DNA from: Rhodospirillales bacterium
Lineage (GTDB): Bacteria; Pseudomonadota; Alphaproteobacteria; BOG-932; Roseiterribacteraceae
Direction of reading: 5' to 3'
DNA: 41,763 bases
Assembly: GCA_028291365.1 (NCBI GenBank)
Contig: JAQGIE010000042.1
Location: 1 to 41,763, forward strand
Below the pieces are notes generated by a model that worked only from the letters and a program-made list of their open reading frames with translations, had not been told where the DNA came from and did not search any database. A program made the translations under genes and the position numbers. Below are positions 34,498-41,763 of the stretch, piece by piece. Numbering within the stretch: the first letter of the stretch is position 1; each line of letters begins with the position of its first letter.

Positions 34498-35289
34498 TCA
34501 CCGCCCGACAAAGCGCGGCGCCCGACCTTCGCGAAAGGCGGCGACGCCTTCGGCGAGATCGGCGCTGCCGACCAGCGACGCAAACTCCGCCGCTTCGATC
34601 GCGAGCCCTTCGTCGATCGTGACGTTGAGCCCGCGCGTCACCGCCGCCAGGCACGCCGACACGGCGCGGGGCGCAAAGGCAGCGATGGCGTGCCCGAGCG
34701 AACGCGCTTCGTCGAGCAGCGCTGCGCGCGGCACGACGCGATTGATCAGCCCCAACTCGAGCGCGCGCTGTGCGCCGAACGGCGCGGCGGTCAGGATCGC
34801 TTCCATGGCGCGCTTGCGACCGATCAGGCGCGGCAGGCGCTGCGTGCCGCCGAAAGTGGGCGGCAGGCCGAGCTTGATCTCGGCTTTGCAGAACGTCGCC
34901 TCGTCGCAGGCGATGGCGAGCGGCGCCGCCTCGGTGACTTCGCAACCGCCGCCATAGGCGAGCCCGTTGACCGCGACGATCACCGGCTTGGGAAACGACT
35001 CGATGCGCGCGGTGAGGCGCTGGCCGCGGCGCGGGAATTCGCGCACCGCGACGGCGGGACCGGCGGCGATGCTGCCGGCGAATTCGTGGATGTCGGCGCC
35101 GGCGGAAAATGCGCGCGTGCCGGCACCGGTGAGGATGACGGCCCGGATCGCATCGTCGCGCTCGATCGCGTCAAGCGCGACGAGCAATGCGTCGATGGTC
35201 GCGTAATCGAGCGCGTTCAGCCGGTGCGGCCGGTCGATGGTGAGCGTCGCGAGGACGCCGTCGCGTTCGGTGCGGATCGTGTCGGTCAT
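34498..35289 (-). CDS. Enoyl-CoA hydratase
   Basis: A 263-residue crotonase with both catalytic glutamates: Glu117 in GGGCE and Glu137 in KAEIKLGL. SAGADIHEF provides the oxyanion hole. Unlike the crotonase at 1134-1919 it should be a functional hydratase in fatty-acid or amino-acid degradation. Start chosen at ATG 35289; ATG 35301 would add four residues and has GGAG only two bases before it. It stands alone, 53 bp from the DUF2269 gene. Confidence 0.93.
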   Translation of the reverse strand: MTDTIRTERDGVLATLTIDRPHRLNALDYATIDALLVALDAIERDDAIRAVILTGAGTRAFSAGADIHEFAGSIAAGPAVAVREFPRRGQRLTARIESFPKPVIVAVNGLAYGGGCEVTEAAPLAIACDEATFCKAEIKLGLPPTFGGTQRLPRLIGRKRAMEAILTAAPFGAQRALELGLINRVVPRAALLDEARSLGHAIAAFAPRAVSACLAAVTRGLNVTIDEGLAIEAAEFASLVGSADLAEGVAAFREGRAPRFVGR

Positions 35290-35354
35290 GGCAAACAGCA
35301 TGGCTCCGCGGCGGCGGCGAAGCTGAGCGAGACCTGCTCACGTGCCCATGAGCG

Positions 35355-35825
35355 TCACGCAGGTCTCGCGACCATCAGCCAGAAGATCAGCGTCAAGGCC
35401 AGAAAGGCCGGCCAGCCGAGCAGGAACCAGCGCCGCATGTCGCGCTCGACCGCGTCGGGAATGACCTGCTGCCCGGCCAGGCCGTCCCGCACCCGGATCT
35501 GGATCGCGACGACGGGCAGCCAGCACAGCGCCGCAAGTACGTAGAGCGCATAGGTCACGAGCAGCCAGGGCGCCGCGTAGTCATAGCCGGCAGCCCAGAC
35601 CAGCGCGGCGCCGCTCACCGGCTGCAGCACACCCGACGTTGCGGTGAAGAGCCAATCGGCGAGCACGGTGCTGCGCGCCGCGCCGTAGAGACGTTGCGCA
35701 TCGCGCGAGCGCCACGCCGACCACAGATGAAAGGCCGTGCCGATACCGGTGCCGAACAGCACGGTCGAGCTCAACACGTGCAGCCATTTGAGCGGCAGAT
35801 AGAGCGTCGCGGCGTCGAGGCTCAT
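35355..35825 (-). CDS. DUF2269 family membrane protein
   Basis: A 156-residue protein with four or five helices. LPLKWLHVLSSTVLFGTGIGTAFHLW at the start is diagnostic of DUF2269, and LQPVSGAALVW, PWLLVTYALYVLAALCWLPVV and RWFLLGWPAFLALTLIFWLM follow. Conserved histidines in the first helices suggest a haem-binding type of membrane protein, but no function is proven. It overlaps the SDR-DoxX gene by four bases and is translated after it. Confidence 0.9.
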   Translation of the reverse strand: MSLDAATLYLPLKWLHVLSSTVLFGTGIGTAFHLWSAWRSRDAQRLYGAARSTVLADWLFTATSGVLQPVSGAALVWAAGYDYAAPWLLVTYALYVLAALCWLPVVAIQIRVRDGLAGQQVIPDAVERDMRRWFLLGWPAFLALTLIFWLMVARPA

Positions 35826-37063
35826 CGATCATCTTCCAGCACGGCATAGACCAGCACCGCCACGGCGAATGTCGCGTTCTTGAGCAGCGGCCCGAACGGA
35901 TCGAGCCACAGACCGGGCGCCCACCAGCTTGCCGCGAGCGTATAGGCCAGCACCGTCGCGATCTGCGCCAGCGCAAGCCTGGAAGGTTCGTGGCGCCGCC
36001 GCAGCACCGCAACACCGAGCGCGACGTCCCATGCACAAGCCAGCAATGAAGGCAGCATCGGCCACTCGCCGCCGAACGCGGCGGGCAATCCGATCAGGCC
36101 CACAAAAATCCAACTTGCGCCGAGGACGAACCGTACCAGCGGACGCATGAAATAAAGCCGCGCATGCCAGCGGTCCTGCACCTGCGCAGGCCGTCTGGCG
36201 AGCGCGGCGGCGAACGCGATCGGCGTTACGCCGGTCGCCGATGCAGCGGGCCCCGCGTCGCCTTCATTGCCGTGCTCCATCTGCGCCAACGACACGCTGG
36301 CAATGGGACCGTCGCCCATACGGTCGCCGAGTTTGGCGGCCACGCGGATCAGGCGCATCGGTACGCGCAGCAGCGGCGCCCGCCGAAAGCCCAGCCAGGC
36401 ACGCAGCTCGGCCAGCAGCTCGCGCAAGGTCAGCGTGCCGGGTCCGCACGGCGCCAGCGTCGTACCATCGGCGCGCCCCTCCAACGAAGCTGCGATCATC
36501 GCCGCCAGATCGTCGAGATGAATCGGCGAAAAGCGCGCGTCGCCATTTCCCGGTATCGGCAGCAGTCCGGGAAAGCCGGCAAGGCCGCGCAACAGCGACG
36601 TGCCGCCATACGAACCTTCGCCATAGACCAGCGACGGCCGCAGCACGCAGTAGGCGAGGCCCGAGTCGCGCAGCACGGTTTCCCCGGCCAGCTTGGTCCG
36701 CGCGTAGTCGGTCGCCGCGCCGGTGCTGATCGCGGAAACCAGAACGGCACGCGTCACGCCCGCCTTTCGCGCCGCTTCATACAGCGCGCGGGGTCCTTCG
36801 ACATGCACCGCGGTGAGGTTTCCGCGCAGAATCCCGGCGCAGTTCACGATGGCCTCGCAGTCGCGGACCCGTTCGCTCCAGTCCGCCGGAGCGAGATCGC
36901 GCGCAAGATCGGCTTGCACGGCTTCGATGCGCGGCAGGATGCGTTTGAGTCCGGCGGGATCGCGCGCCACGCCACGCACCGACCAGCCGCGCTCGAGCAG
37001 CGAAGCCGCCACGCTGCGTCCGATGAAGCCGCTGGCACCGAGGAGCAGAACGCGGCGAGTCAC
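35822..37063 (-). CDS. NAD(P)-dependent SDR-like protein fused to a DoxX-like membrane domain
   Basis: A 413-residue fusion. Residues 1 to about 295 form an extended SDR domain: GASGFIGR at 9-16 binds the cofactor, VNCAGIL follows, and Tyr120-x3-Lys124 (YARTK) is the catalytic pair. Residues about 302-413 hold four hydrophobic helices of the DoxX-like type (RFVLGASWIFVGLIGL; LLACAWDVALGVAVL; IATVLAYTLAA; ATFAVAVLVYAVLE). The enzyme is thus anchored to the membrane and probably acts on a lipid or quinone-like substrate. It starts at the GTG at 37063 and is coupled to the DUF2269 gene. Confidence 0.92.
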   Translation of the reverse strand: MTRRVLLLGASGFIGRSVAASLLERGWSVRGVARDPAGLKRILPRIEAVQADLARDLAPADWSERVRDCEAIVNCAGILRGNLTAVHVEGPRALYEAARKAGVTRAVLVSAISTGAATDYARTKLAGETVLRDSGLAYCVLRPSLVYGEGSYGGTSLLRGLAGFPGLLPIPGNGDARFSPIHLDDLAAMIAASLEGRADGTTLAPCGPGTLTLRELLAELRAWLGFRRAPLLRVPMRLIRVAAKLGDRMGDGPIASVSLAQMEHGNEGDAGPAASATGVTPIAFAAALARRPAQVQDRWHARLYFMRPLVRFVLGASWIFVGLIGLPAAFGGEWPMLPSLLACAWDVALGVAVLRRRHEPSRLALAQIATVLAYTLAASWWAPGLWLDPFGPLLKNATFAVAVLVYAVLEDDR

Positions 37064-37211
37064 GATGCGATGAAAGACCTGGCGGACATGGACCGGAACC
37101 TCGCGCGCCGTACCCGACCTGGCAAGCCGCGGCCCATGTGATCGCGATCAAGTGGCCCAGGACGCAGCCGCCGCGTCGGTGTCTCTGCCCGCGCACACCA
37201 AGGAGCACCGC

Positions 37212-37904
37212 GTGGACACCTGCCCGTTCGTCGAATATCGCCGCTACACGCTGCATCCCGGACGGCGTGACGAGCTGATCGAGTTGTTCGACCGCGAGTT
37301 CGTCGAAACGCAGGAAGCCGAGCAGATGCACCTGCTCGGCCAGTTTCGCGTGCTCGACCAGCCCGATCGCTTCGTCTGGCTGCGCGGCTTTGCCGACATG
37401 ACGGCGCGCGGCAAAGGCCTCGCGGCTTTTTACGGCGGGCCGGCCTGGCGGGCGAACCGCACCAAAGCGAACGCGACCATGCTCGATTCCGACGACGTGT
37501 TCCTGTTGCGCCCGTCGGCGCCGCAATACGGGTTCACGCGCGACGGGCGCGAGCGCGCGCCGCGCGGCGCGACCGAAATGCCGGCCGGCCTGTTTCTGGC
37601 GATGACCTGGTTCCTGGCGCCGGGCGGCACGACGGGGTTCGCGGCGCAGTTCGAAGGCAAGATCCTGCCTGCCTTGCTGGATTCGGGCGCCGAGCTGCTT
37701 GCGACCTACTGCACGTCGCGCGAAGAAAACAATTTCCCGGCCCTGCCGGTGCGCGACGAGGAGGTCTTCGTCGCGTTCGCCGCGGTTGACGATGCTGCGT
37801 CGCGACCCGCGATCGAGGCCGTGCTGGCGCCGCATTGCGACGCCGGCACGGAGTTGTGGTGGCTGACGCCGACCGCGCGGTCGGCGCTGCGGCGGTCAGC
37901 ATGA
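37212..37904 (+). CDS. NIPSNAP family protein
   Basis: A 230-residue protein with two ferredoxin-like alpha/beta halves. The N-terminal FVEYRRYTLHPGRRDELIELFDREFVE and later RFVWLRGFADMTARGKGLAAFY match the NIPSNAP domain; function is poorly known. The GTG at 37212 was chosen because AAGGAG lies at 37200-37205 at good spacing; a GTG at 37152 is the longer alternative. The TGA stop lies inside the palindrome of dispersed repeat copy 4. Confidence 0.88.
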   Translation: MDTCPFVEYRRYTLHPGRRDELIELFDREFVETQEAEQMHLLGQFRVLDQPDRFVWLRGFADMTARGKGLAAFYGGPAWRANRTKANATMLDSDDVFLLRPSAPQYGFTRDGRERAPRGATEMPAGLFLAMTWFLAPGGTTGFAAQFEGKILPALLDSGAELLATYCTSREENNFPALPVRDEEVFVAFAAVDDAASRPAIEAVLAPHCDAGTELWWLTPTARSALRRSA

Positions 37905-37980
37905 CCCGATCCAATTGAATCGGGTCATGCTCCAGACTGGCTTTGTTGGGTCGCGATTTCTGTCGGCGGAAAACGCCCTA
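37899..37980 (-). repeat. Dispersed palindromic repeat, copy 4 (two-part), filling a convergent gap
   Basis: On the minus strand, TAGGGCGTTTTCCGCC, a variable arm and CAAAG are followed by an imperfect palindrome. GCATGACCCGAT (37899-37910) pairs with ATCGGGTCATGC (37919-37930). The element supplies the TAG of the methyltransferase gene at one end and the TGA of the NIPSNAP gene at the other. Confidence 0.85.
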
Positions 37981-38823
37981 CCGCCTGGTGATGACGATCT
38001 CGAGATACTCGCTGGGCACGACCATGGTTCCGTCGTTGGCCCGGTTGAACTGTGCGATCAGTTCGAGCAGCTCGCGGTCGAGCGCCGCTTGCGCCGACGG
38101 TTCCAGCGCGCCGTAGGCCTTGAGCACCGGCCCGTAATAGGTCTTGAAGATGTCGAGCCAATGAAGGGGCGAGCGATAGCGGAAGGTGAAGGTCCGCGGC
38201 GTCGCCTCGATCGACGAGGCGTCTGCTTCGAACATCTCGGCCAGCCGCGCGCGCGTTCCCCACAGCGCGGGTGACTTGGCGCCCGGCGGCGGTGCCACAT
38301 GCTTGCCGATGGTCTTGAAGAGCCGGCCGATGAAGCTGTCGGGCGTCCAGTTCGCCATGCCGATCTTTCCGCCAGACCGGCAGACGCGCACCAGTTCGGC
38401 GGCGGCGCGATCATGATCGGCGGTGAACATCACCCCGAAGGTCGAGACGACCACGTCGAAGCTCGAATCCTCAAACGGCAGCGCTTCGGCGTCGGCTTCG
38501 CGGAATTCGATGTCGAGCCGGTCGGCCTCGGCGCGCTCGCGTGCGCGTTCGAGCAGCGCGGGCACATAGTCGGTCGCGACCACGTCGCACCAGCGCCGCG
38601 CCGCTGCGAGCGAGACATTGCCGTTGCCCGCCGCGACGTCGAGCACCTGCTGGCCGGGGCGAACGTCCAGCGCTTCACACAGTTCCTCACCGACGATTTG
38701 AAGCGTGGTGCCAACCACCGCGTAATCGCCCGACGACCAGGCGCCGTGCTGGCGGGCCTTGATCGCCTTGACGTCGACGTGGGCGGGCGGGGGATTTGGG
38801 CTCGTCGTGTCGGCAAGGGTCAT
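37978..38823 (-). CDS. Class I SAM-dependent methyltransferase (UbiE-like)
   Basis: A 281-residue Rossmann methyltransferase. Motif I is VLDVAAGNGNV at 60-70, ATDYVP provides the second-strand acid, DAEALPFEDSSFDVVVSTFGVMF is the UbiE/Coq5-like stretch and RVCRSGGKIGMANW follows. The C-terminal third, with an IFKTYYGPVLKAYGAL helix, is probably a substrate lid. GGAGA upstream of the ATG at 38823 is a good ribosome binding site. Substrate unknown. Confidence 0.9.
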   Translation of the reverse strand: MTLADTTSPNPPPAHVDVKAIKARQHGAWSSGDYAVVGTTLQIVGEELCEALDVRPGQQVLDVAAGNGNVSLAAARRWCDVVATDYVPALLERARERAEADRLDIEFREADAEALPFEDSSFDVVVSTFGVMFTADHDRAAAELVRVCRSGGKIGMANWTPDSFIGRLFKTIGKHVAPPPGAKSPALWGTRARLAEMFEADASSIEATPRTFTFRYRSPLHWLDIFKTYYGPVLKAYGALEPSAQAALDRELLELIAQFNRANDGTMVVPSEYLEIVITRR

Positions 38824-38955
38824 GATCCATCTCCATTGGCGCGGGTTTGCCCACGAGCTTCGGCCGCGCGCATGCGGGCAGGCGTCGTGCTGGCGTAGGT
38901 GGCAAACGCGCGTGGAGCCGATCGTGCGGCGCCGGGGTGAATTGATGCGCGAGGT

Positions 38956-39771
38956 TCAGCGGTCCGCGCCGCTGCGCGCGTCGACGAGATGGTCGAGACG
39001 CAAACGTTGCCGTGCATCGGTCAGGCGCAGCGCGGCCAGGCGCACCGCCAGCAGCGCGGCCAGCCCGCTGCCCCCGGCCAGCAGGAACATCAGCAGGATC
39101 TGATATTTCACCGCTTCAATCGGATCGAATCCGGCGAGGATCTGGCCCGTCATGATGCCGGGCAGCGTAATGAGTCCTGCCGCCGCCATCTGGTTGATGA
39201 TCGGCAGCATGCCGATCCGGATCGACTCGCGCATCGCCGACCCCAGCGAGGTCCAGCGATCGGCACCCAGCGCGAGTCGCGCCTCGATCGCCGCTTTCGA
39301 TCGTACGCTCGTGGTGAGAAACGCGTTGGTCGCGAGGCTCGCGGCGTTGAGCACGCTGCCCAGCACAATTCCGACCAACGTCACGGCATAGCGCGGATCG
39401 TACCAGGGTGATGGGCGGATCGCGGTGGTGAGGGCCAGCAGCACGACGAGGGCGGTCGGCGCTGCGACGGCAACGCCCGCGCAAGCATGTCGCCACCAGC
39501 CCCGCAGCCGGCGGTCACCGCGGCTGGTGCTCTCATAAATCGCCGCGCCGGTCATCGCGAGCACGACGATGAATGTCAGGGCCGGTGATGGTGCAGCGAA
39601 CAGGAAGCGCAGAACGAAACCGACGGCGAGAAGCTGCACAACGAGGCGCAGCGACGCCCACGCCAGGCGCCGGTGCAGACCGAGCCCGAGAACGATCGAC
39701 AGGACCGCGTCCAGCACCACGAGCGAGGCCGCGATCGCGAGATCCTCGATACCGAGAAGAATCGGCGTCAT
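38956..39771 (-). CDS. fetB: ABC transporter permease, FetB/UPF0014 family
   Basis: A 271-residue membrane protein with about seven helices. The diagnostic MAAAGLITLPGIMTGQILAGFDPIEAVKYQILLMF segment covers the conserved FetB core. In E. coli FetAB exports iron and protects against peroxide. It overlaps the ATPase gene by four bases and is translated after it. A 132-bp gap without recognisable features separates it from the methyltransferase gene. Confidence 0.93.
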   Translation of the reverse strand: MTPILLGIEDLAIAASLVVLDAVLSIVLGLGLHRRLAWASLRLVVQLLAVGFVLRFLFAAPSPALTFIVVLAMTGAAIYESTSRGDRRLRGWWRHACAGVAVAAPTALVVLLALTTAIRPSPWYDPRYAVTLVGIVLGSVLNAASLATNAFLTTSVRSKAAIEARLALGADRWTSLGSAMRESIRIGMLPIINQMAAAGLITLPGIMTGQILAGFDPIEAVKYQILLMFLLAGGSGLAALLAVRLAALRLTDARQRLRLDHLVDARSGADR

Positions 39772-40367
39772 GCCGGATGACCATTGCTGATGCGGAGCTG
39801 CGCGCGACCGACACGGGCGGCGAGCGCTTCGTCATGCGTGACCAGCACGATGGCAAGCCCGTCTTTCATCCGTTGCTGCAGCAATGTTTCGACGCGCCCG
39901 ACCGACGCGGCGTCCAGGGCTGCGGTCGGCTCGTCGAGCAGCAACACGCGCGGGTCGACCGAAAGCGCGCGCACCAGCGCCAGTCGTTGCCGTTCGCCGG
40001 TTGAAAGCCGCACCACGTCGCTGGCAAAGAGACCCGGCGCGAGACCAAGCGCTTCCGCGACGGGGGCCGCACGATCGAGATCTTCGAAATGATCACCGGT
40101 CCGGTCCGTCCACCAGCCCGGCTCGGCCGGCAGATATCCGACGAGTCGCCGCCACGCCGGACCGCTCCAGGATGCGCGTGCACGGCCGGTCCACGAAACC
40201 TCGCCGTCGGACGGATCGAGATCGGCGAGCATGCGCAGCAGCAGCGTCTTGCCCGCGCCGGACGGACCCACGATCGAAAGACACTCGCCCGCCGCAACAT
40301 GAAGATCGAACGGACCGACGATCGCGTTGCGCAGGTTGCGCGCGATGAGGCTCGGCTCGTCGCTCAT
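39768..40367 (-). CDS. fetA: ABC transporter ATP-binding protein, FetA-like
   Basis: A small 199-residue ATPase. Walker A is GPSGAGKT at 34-41, the signature is LSTGE at 121-125 (Thr in place of the usual Gly), Walker B is LLLDEP at 142-147, and the H-loop is VTHDEAL. The pairing with fetB supports FetA. It starts at ATG 40367, 50 bp after the LysR gene ends on the same strand, so all three could be one transcript. Confidence 0.9.
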   Translation of the reverse strand: MSDEPSLIARNLRNAIVGPFDLHVAAGECLSIVGPSGAGKTLLLRMLADLDPSDGEVSWTGRARASWSGPAWRRLVGYLPAEPGWWTDRTGDHFEDLDRAAPVAEALGLAPGLFASDVVRLSTGERQRLALVRALSVDPRVLLLDEPTAALDAASVGRVETLLQQRMKDGLAIVLVTHDEALAARVGRAQLRISNGHPA

Positions 40368-40417
40368 TTCGCTCGGCTCCGTTGCGGGCAATTGGTCATC
40401 GGGCTCTTGCAAGCACC

Positions 40418-41323
40418 TCAGCCGATCATGCCGGGCACCGCTGCCACCTCGTTCGCAAGAAAATCGATCAGGAGACGCACCCGGGCAAGCTTGGTGCGTC
40501 CCGGTACCGCGAGCACATGGAAGGGCACCGGCTCCAGCCGGTATTCGGGCAGCACGATTTTGAGACGTCCTGCTTCGAGGAGATCGGCCACCAGCCAATA
40601 ATGCGCCGGGCCGAGTCCTCGGCCGGCAAGAAACGCCTCGCGGAGCGCGAGTCCCAGATCGGCCTGGAAATCGCCGCCGAAGGGCACGGTTTCGGTCTTC
40701 CCCGCCCCGTTCGTGAGCCGCAACTCGCCGCCGCCGGCGAGACCGGCAAAGCGGATGCCGTTGTGCTTCACGAGGTCACGGGGCCTGCGCGGTTCGCCAT
40801 GCCTGGCCAGATAATCCGGTGACGCGACAAGAACCCGCCGCGCCTGTCCGAGCCGGCGCGCGACCAGGCCGCTGTCGTTGAGCGTCCCCATGCGGACAAC
40901 GAGATCAGCGCCGTCTTTGACGAGATCAATGCGCTCATCGGTCAGTCCAAGGTCGATCCGCATCCGGGGATATTTGTCCTGGAACGCGAAAAGGATTCGG
41001 CAGAGGTGCAGCACGCCAAAGGCCGACGTGCAGGACAGGCGGATGACACCGCCCGGACGCGCGTGGGACGTGCGGATTTCCTCATGCGTCTGCTCGATGA
41101 GCCCCAGAACGATCTTCGCGCGTTCGTAATACTGTGCGCCCGCTTCGGTCAGCGCGAGGCGCCGCGTCGTGCGCTGCAACAACGCAGCGCCCACGACCGT
41201 CTCCAGATCTTTCAGGTGCCTGCTGACCGTCGCTTGCCCAAGCTCGGCTTCGCGCGCGACGGCCGACAGGCTGCCGCGTTCGACCACGCGCACGAAGGTG
41301 CGCATCAACTCAAGCTCGCCCAT
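40418..41323 (-). CDS. LysR-family transcriptional regulator
   Basis: A 301-residue regulator. The N-terminal winged helix (LMRTFVRVVERGSLSAVAREAELGQATVSRHLKDLE) is followed by a two-lobed inducer-binding domain (GVIRLSCTSAFG start). It diverges from the oxidoreductase at 41432 with an inverted repeat between, the classic arrangement of a LysR protein controlling its neighbour. The effector is unknown; a quinone or electrophile would fit the target. Confidence 0.94.
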   Translation of the reverse strand: MGELELMRTFVRVVERGSLSAVAREAELGQATVSRHLKDLETVVGAALLQRTTRRLALTEAGAQYYERAKIVLGLIEQTHEEIRTSHARPGGVIRLSCTSAFGVLHLCRILFAFQDKYPRMRIDLGLTDERIDLVKDGADLVVRMGTLNDSGLVARRLGQARRVLVASPDYLARHGEPRRPRDLVKHNGIRFAGLAGGGELRLTNGAGKTETVPFGGDFQADLGLALREAFLAGRGLGPAHYWLVADLLEAGRLKIVLPEYRLEPVPFHVLAVPGRTKLARVRLLIDFLANEVAAVPGMIG

Positions 41324-41326
41324 TCA

Positions 41327-41349
41327 ATTCATCCGTAAATCAGATGAAT
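41327..41349. promoter_or_regulatory. Probable LysR operator
   Basis: ATTCATC (41327-41333) and GATGAAT (41343-41349) form a perfect 7-bp inverted repeat with a nine-base spacer, holding a T-N11-A core. It starts four bases before the LysR start codon and 83 bp before the oxidoreductase start, fitting autorepression and divergent activation. Confidence 0.65.
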
Positions 41350-41431
41350 GATATCCAGCCCTTCGCCATTTCGGAAGAGCGGCCCAGGCGCAATCTTCCA
41401 TCTCTCGTTGTCTGTTCAGGGATGACCGGTG

Positions 41432-41763
41432 ATGAAGGTTCTTATTGTCTACGCGCACCCCGAGCCGCATTCGTTGAATGGCGCGCTGAAGGCGGTCGCG
41501 GTTTCTGCGCTGCAGAGCGCGGGCCATGAGGTCCAGGTCTCCGACCTCTATGCGAGCGGCTGGAAATCCGAGTTCGATCGCCCGGATTTCACCACCCTTT
41601 CCCCCGATACGCGCCTGCACCCCGTATTGGCGTCCAAGGAAGCATTCGCGACCGGCACGCAAACGCCCGACATCGCGGCCGAGCAGGCGAAGCTCCTGTG
41701 GGCCGACGCGGTCATCCTGCAATTCCCGCTCTGGTGGTACACGATGCCGGCCATCCTGAAGGG
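41432..41763 (+). CDS. NAD(P)H oxidoreductase, flavodoxin-fold (NQO1/MdaB/KefF type), partial
   Basis: The first 110 codons are in the window; the gene runs off the end. MKVLIVYAHPEPHSLNGAL is the FMN/FAD-binding start of the family, VQVSDLYA and SEFDRPDF follow, and ADAVILQFPLWWYTMPAILKG is the second flavin-contact segment. Members reduce quinones or nitro compounds with two electrons, or regulate KefC potassium efflux. The divergent LysR gene probably controls it. Start at ATG 41432; a GTG three bases earlier is possible. Confidence 0.92.
   Translation, partial: MKVLIVYAHPEPHSLNGALKAVAVSALQSAGHEVQVSDLYASGWKSEFDRPDFTTLSPDTRLHPVLASKEAFATGTQTPDIAAEQAKLLWADAVILQFPLWWYTMPAILK

Noticed and set aside
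38820-39017. A 65-codon minus-strand frame between the methyltransferase and fetB genes
   Set aside because: No ribosome binding site, no family, Arg/Ala-rich low-complexity translation, and overlap with the fetB end.

Overview
The window is GC-rich chromosomal DNA that looks like an alphaproteobacterium. Supporting signs are the order lptC-lptA-lptB-rpoN, an invasion-associated-locus-B protein, a DUF971 gene, an NDUFA9-like protein, a 'PhnA-like' membrane protein and a GGAAC-N16-CGTT promoter of the EcfG stress type. I cannot place it below class level. No transposase, integrase, phage gene or CRISPR array was seen. Genes are densely packed, and many are joined by ATGA or GTGA stop/start overlaps.

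Layout. 1-1919 (minus): a crotonase-fold protein, a type III polyketide synthase and the edge of a probable membrane methyltransferase. 2046-5347 (plus): a small conserved protein, a DUF3667 membrane protein and a Cache-type sensor histidine kinase. 5348-5737 is the only gene-free stretch over 300 bp and is full of hairpins. 5738-9611: HMG-CoA lyase, divergent from a CaiB/BaiF CoA-transferase, a DJ-1/isonitrile-hydratase-like protein and a methyltransferase. 9639-12585 (minus): argG, an HDAC-family deacetylase, tusA and a membrane protein. 12676-17357: small membrane proteins, rlmN, an IalB protein, a NERD protein, a TrmH-type methyltransferase and a membrane protein. 17393-18849: 3-oxoacid CoA-transferase. 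19025-22194 (minus): five genes (CnoX-like thioredoxin, LON-substrate-binding protein, Trm112-like protein, DUF971 protein, a lipoprotein). 22377-26812: tRNA-Gly, a methyltransferase, a 50-bp tandem repeat, GlsB/YeaQ, an MFS carrier, an NDUFA9-like protein, tRNA-Leu and RNase D. 26928-31987: LPS transport genes, rpoN and two small secreted cysteine proteins. 32108-41763: PepF, BioY, a second enoyl-CoA hydratase, DUF2269, an SDR-DoxX fusion, NIPSNAP, a methyltransferase, FetAB-like ABC genes, and a LysR regulator divergent from a flavodoxin-fold oxidoreductase cut by the window end.

Functional threads. HMG-CoA lyase yields acetoacetate, which the 3-oxoacid CoA-transferase could activate, suggesting leucine or ketone-body use. 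LptC/A/B form most of the inner-membrane and periplasmic part of LPS export. The cnoX-to-lipoprotein cluster looks like protein quality control, but that is inference.

The most unusual material is: (i) two adjacent secreted proteins built from one, then two, copies of an unrecognised two-cysteine module; (ii) a lipoprotein that resembles the YfbK/VWA family with the VWA core missing; (iii) palindromic repeats at gene 3' ends that supply the stop codons of the flanking genes; (iv) a tRNA-Leu gene fused almost base to base with RNase D.
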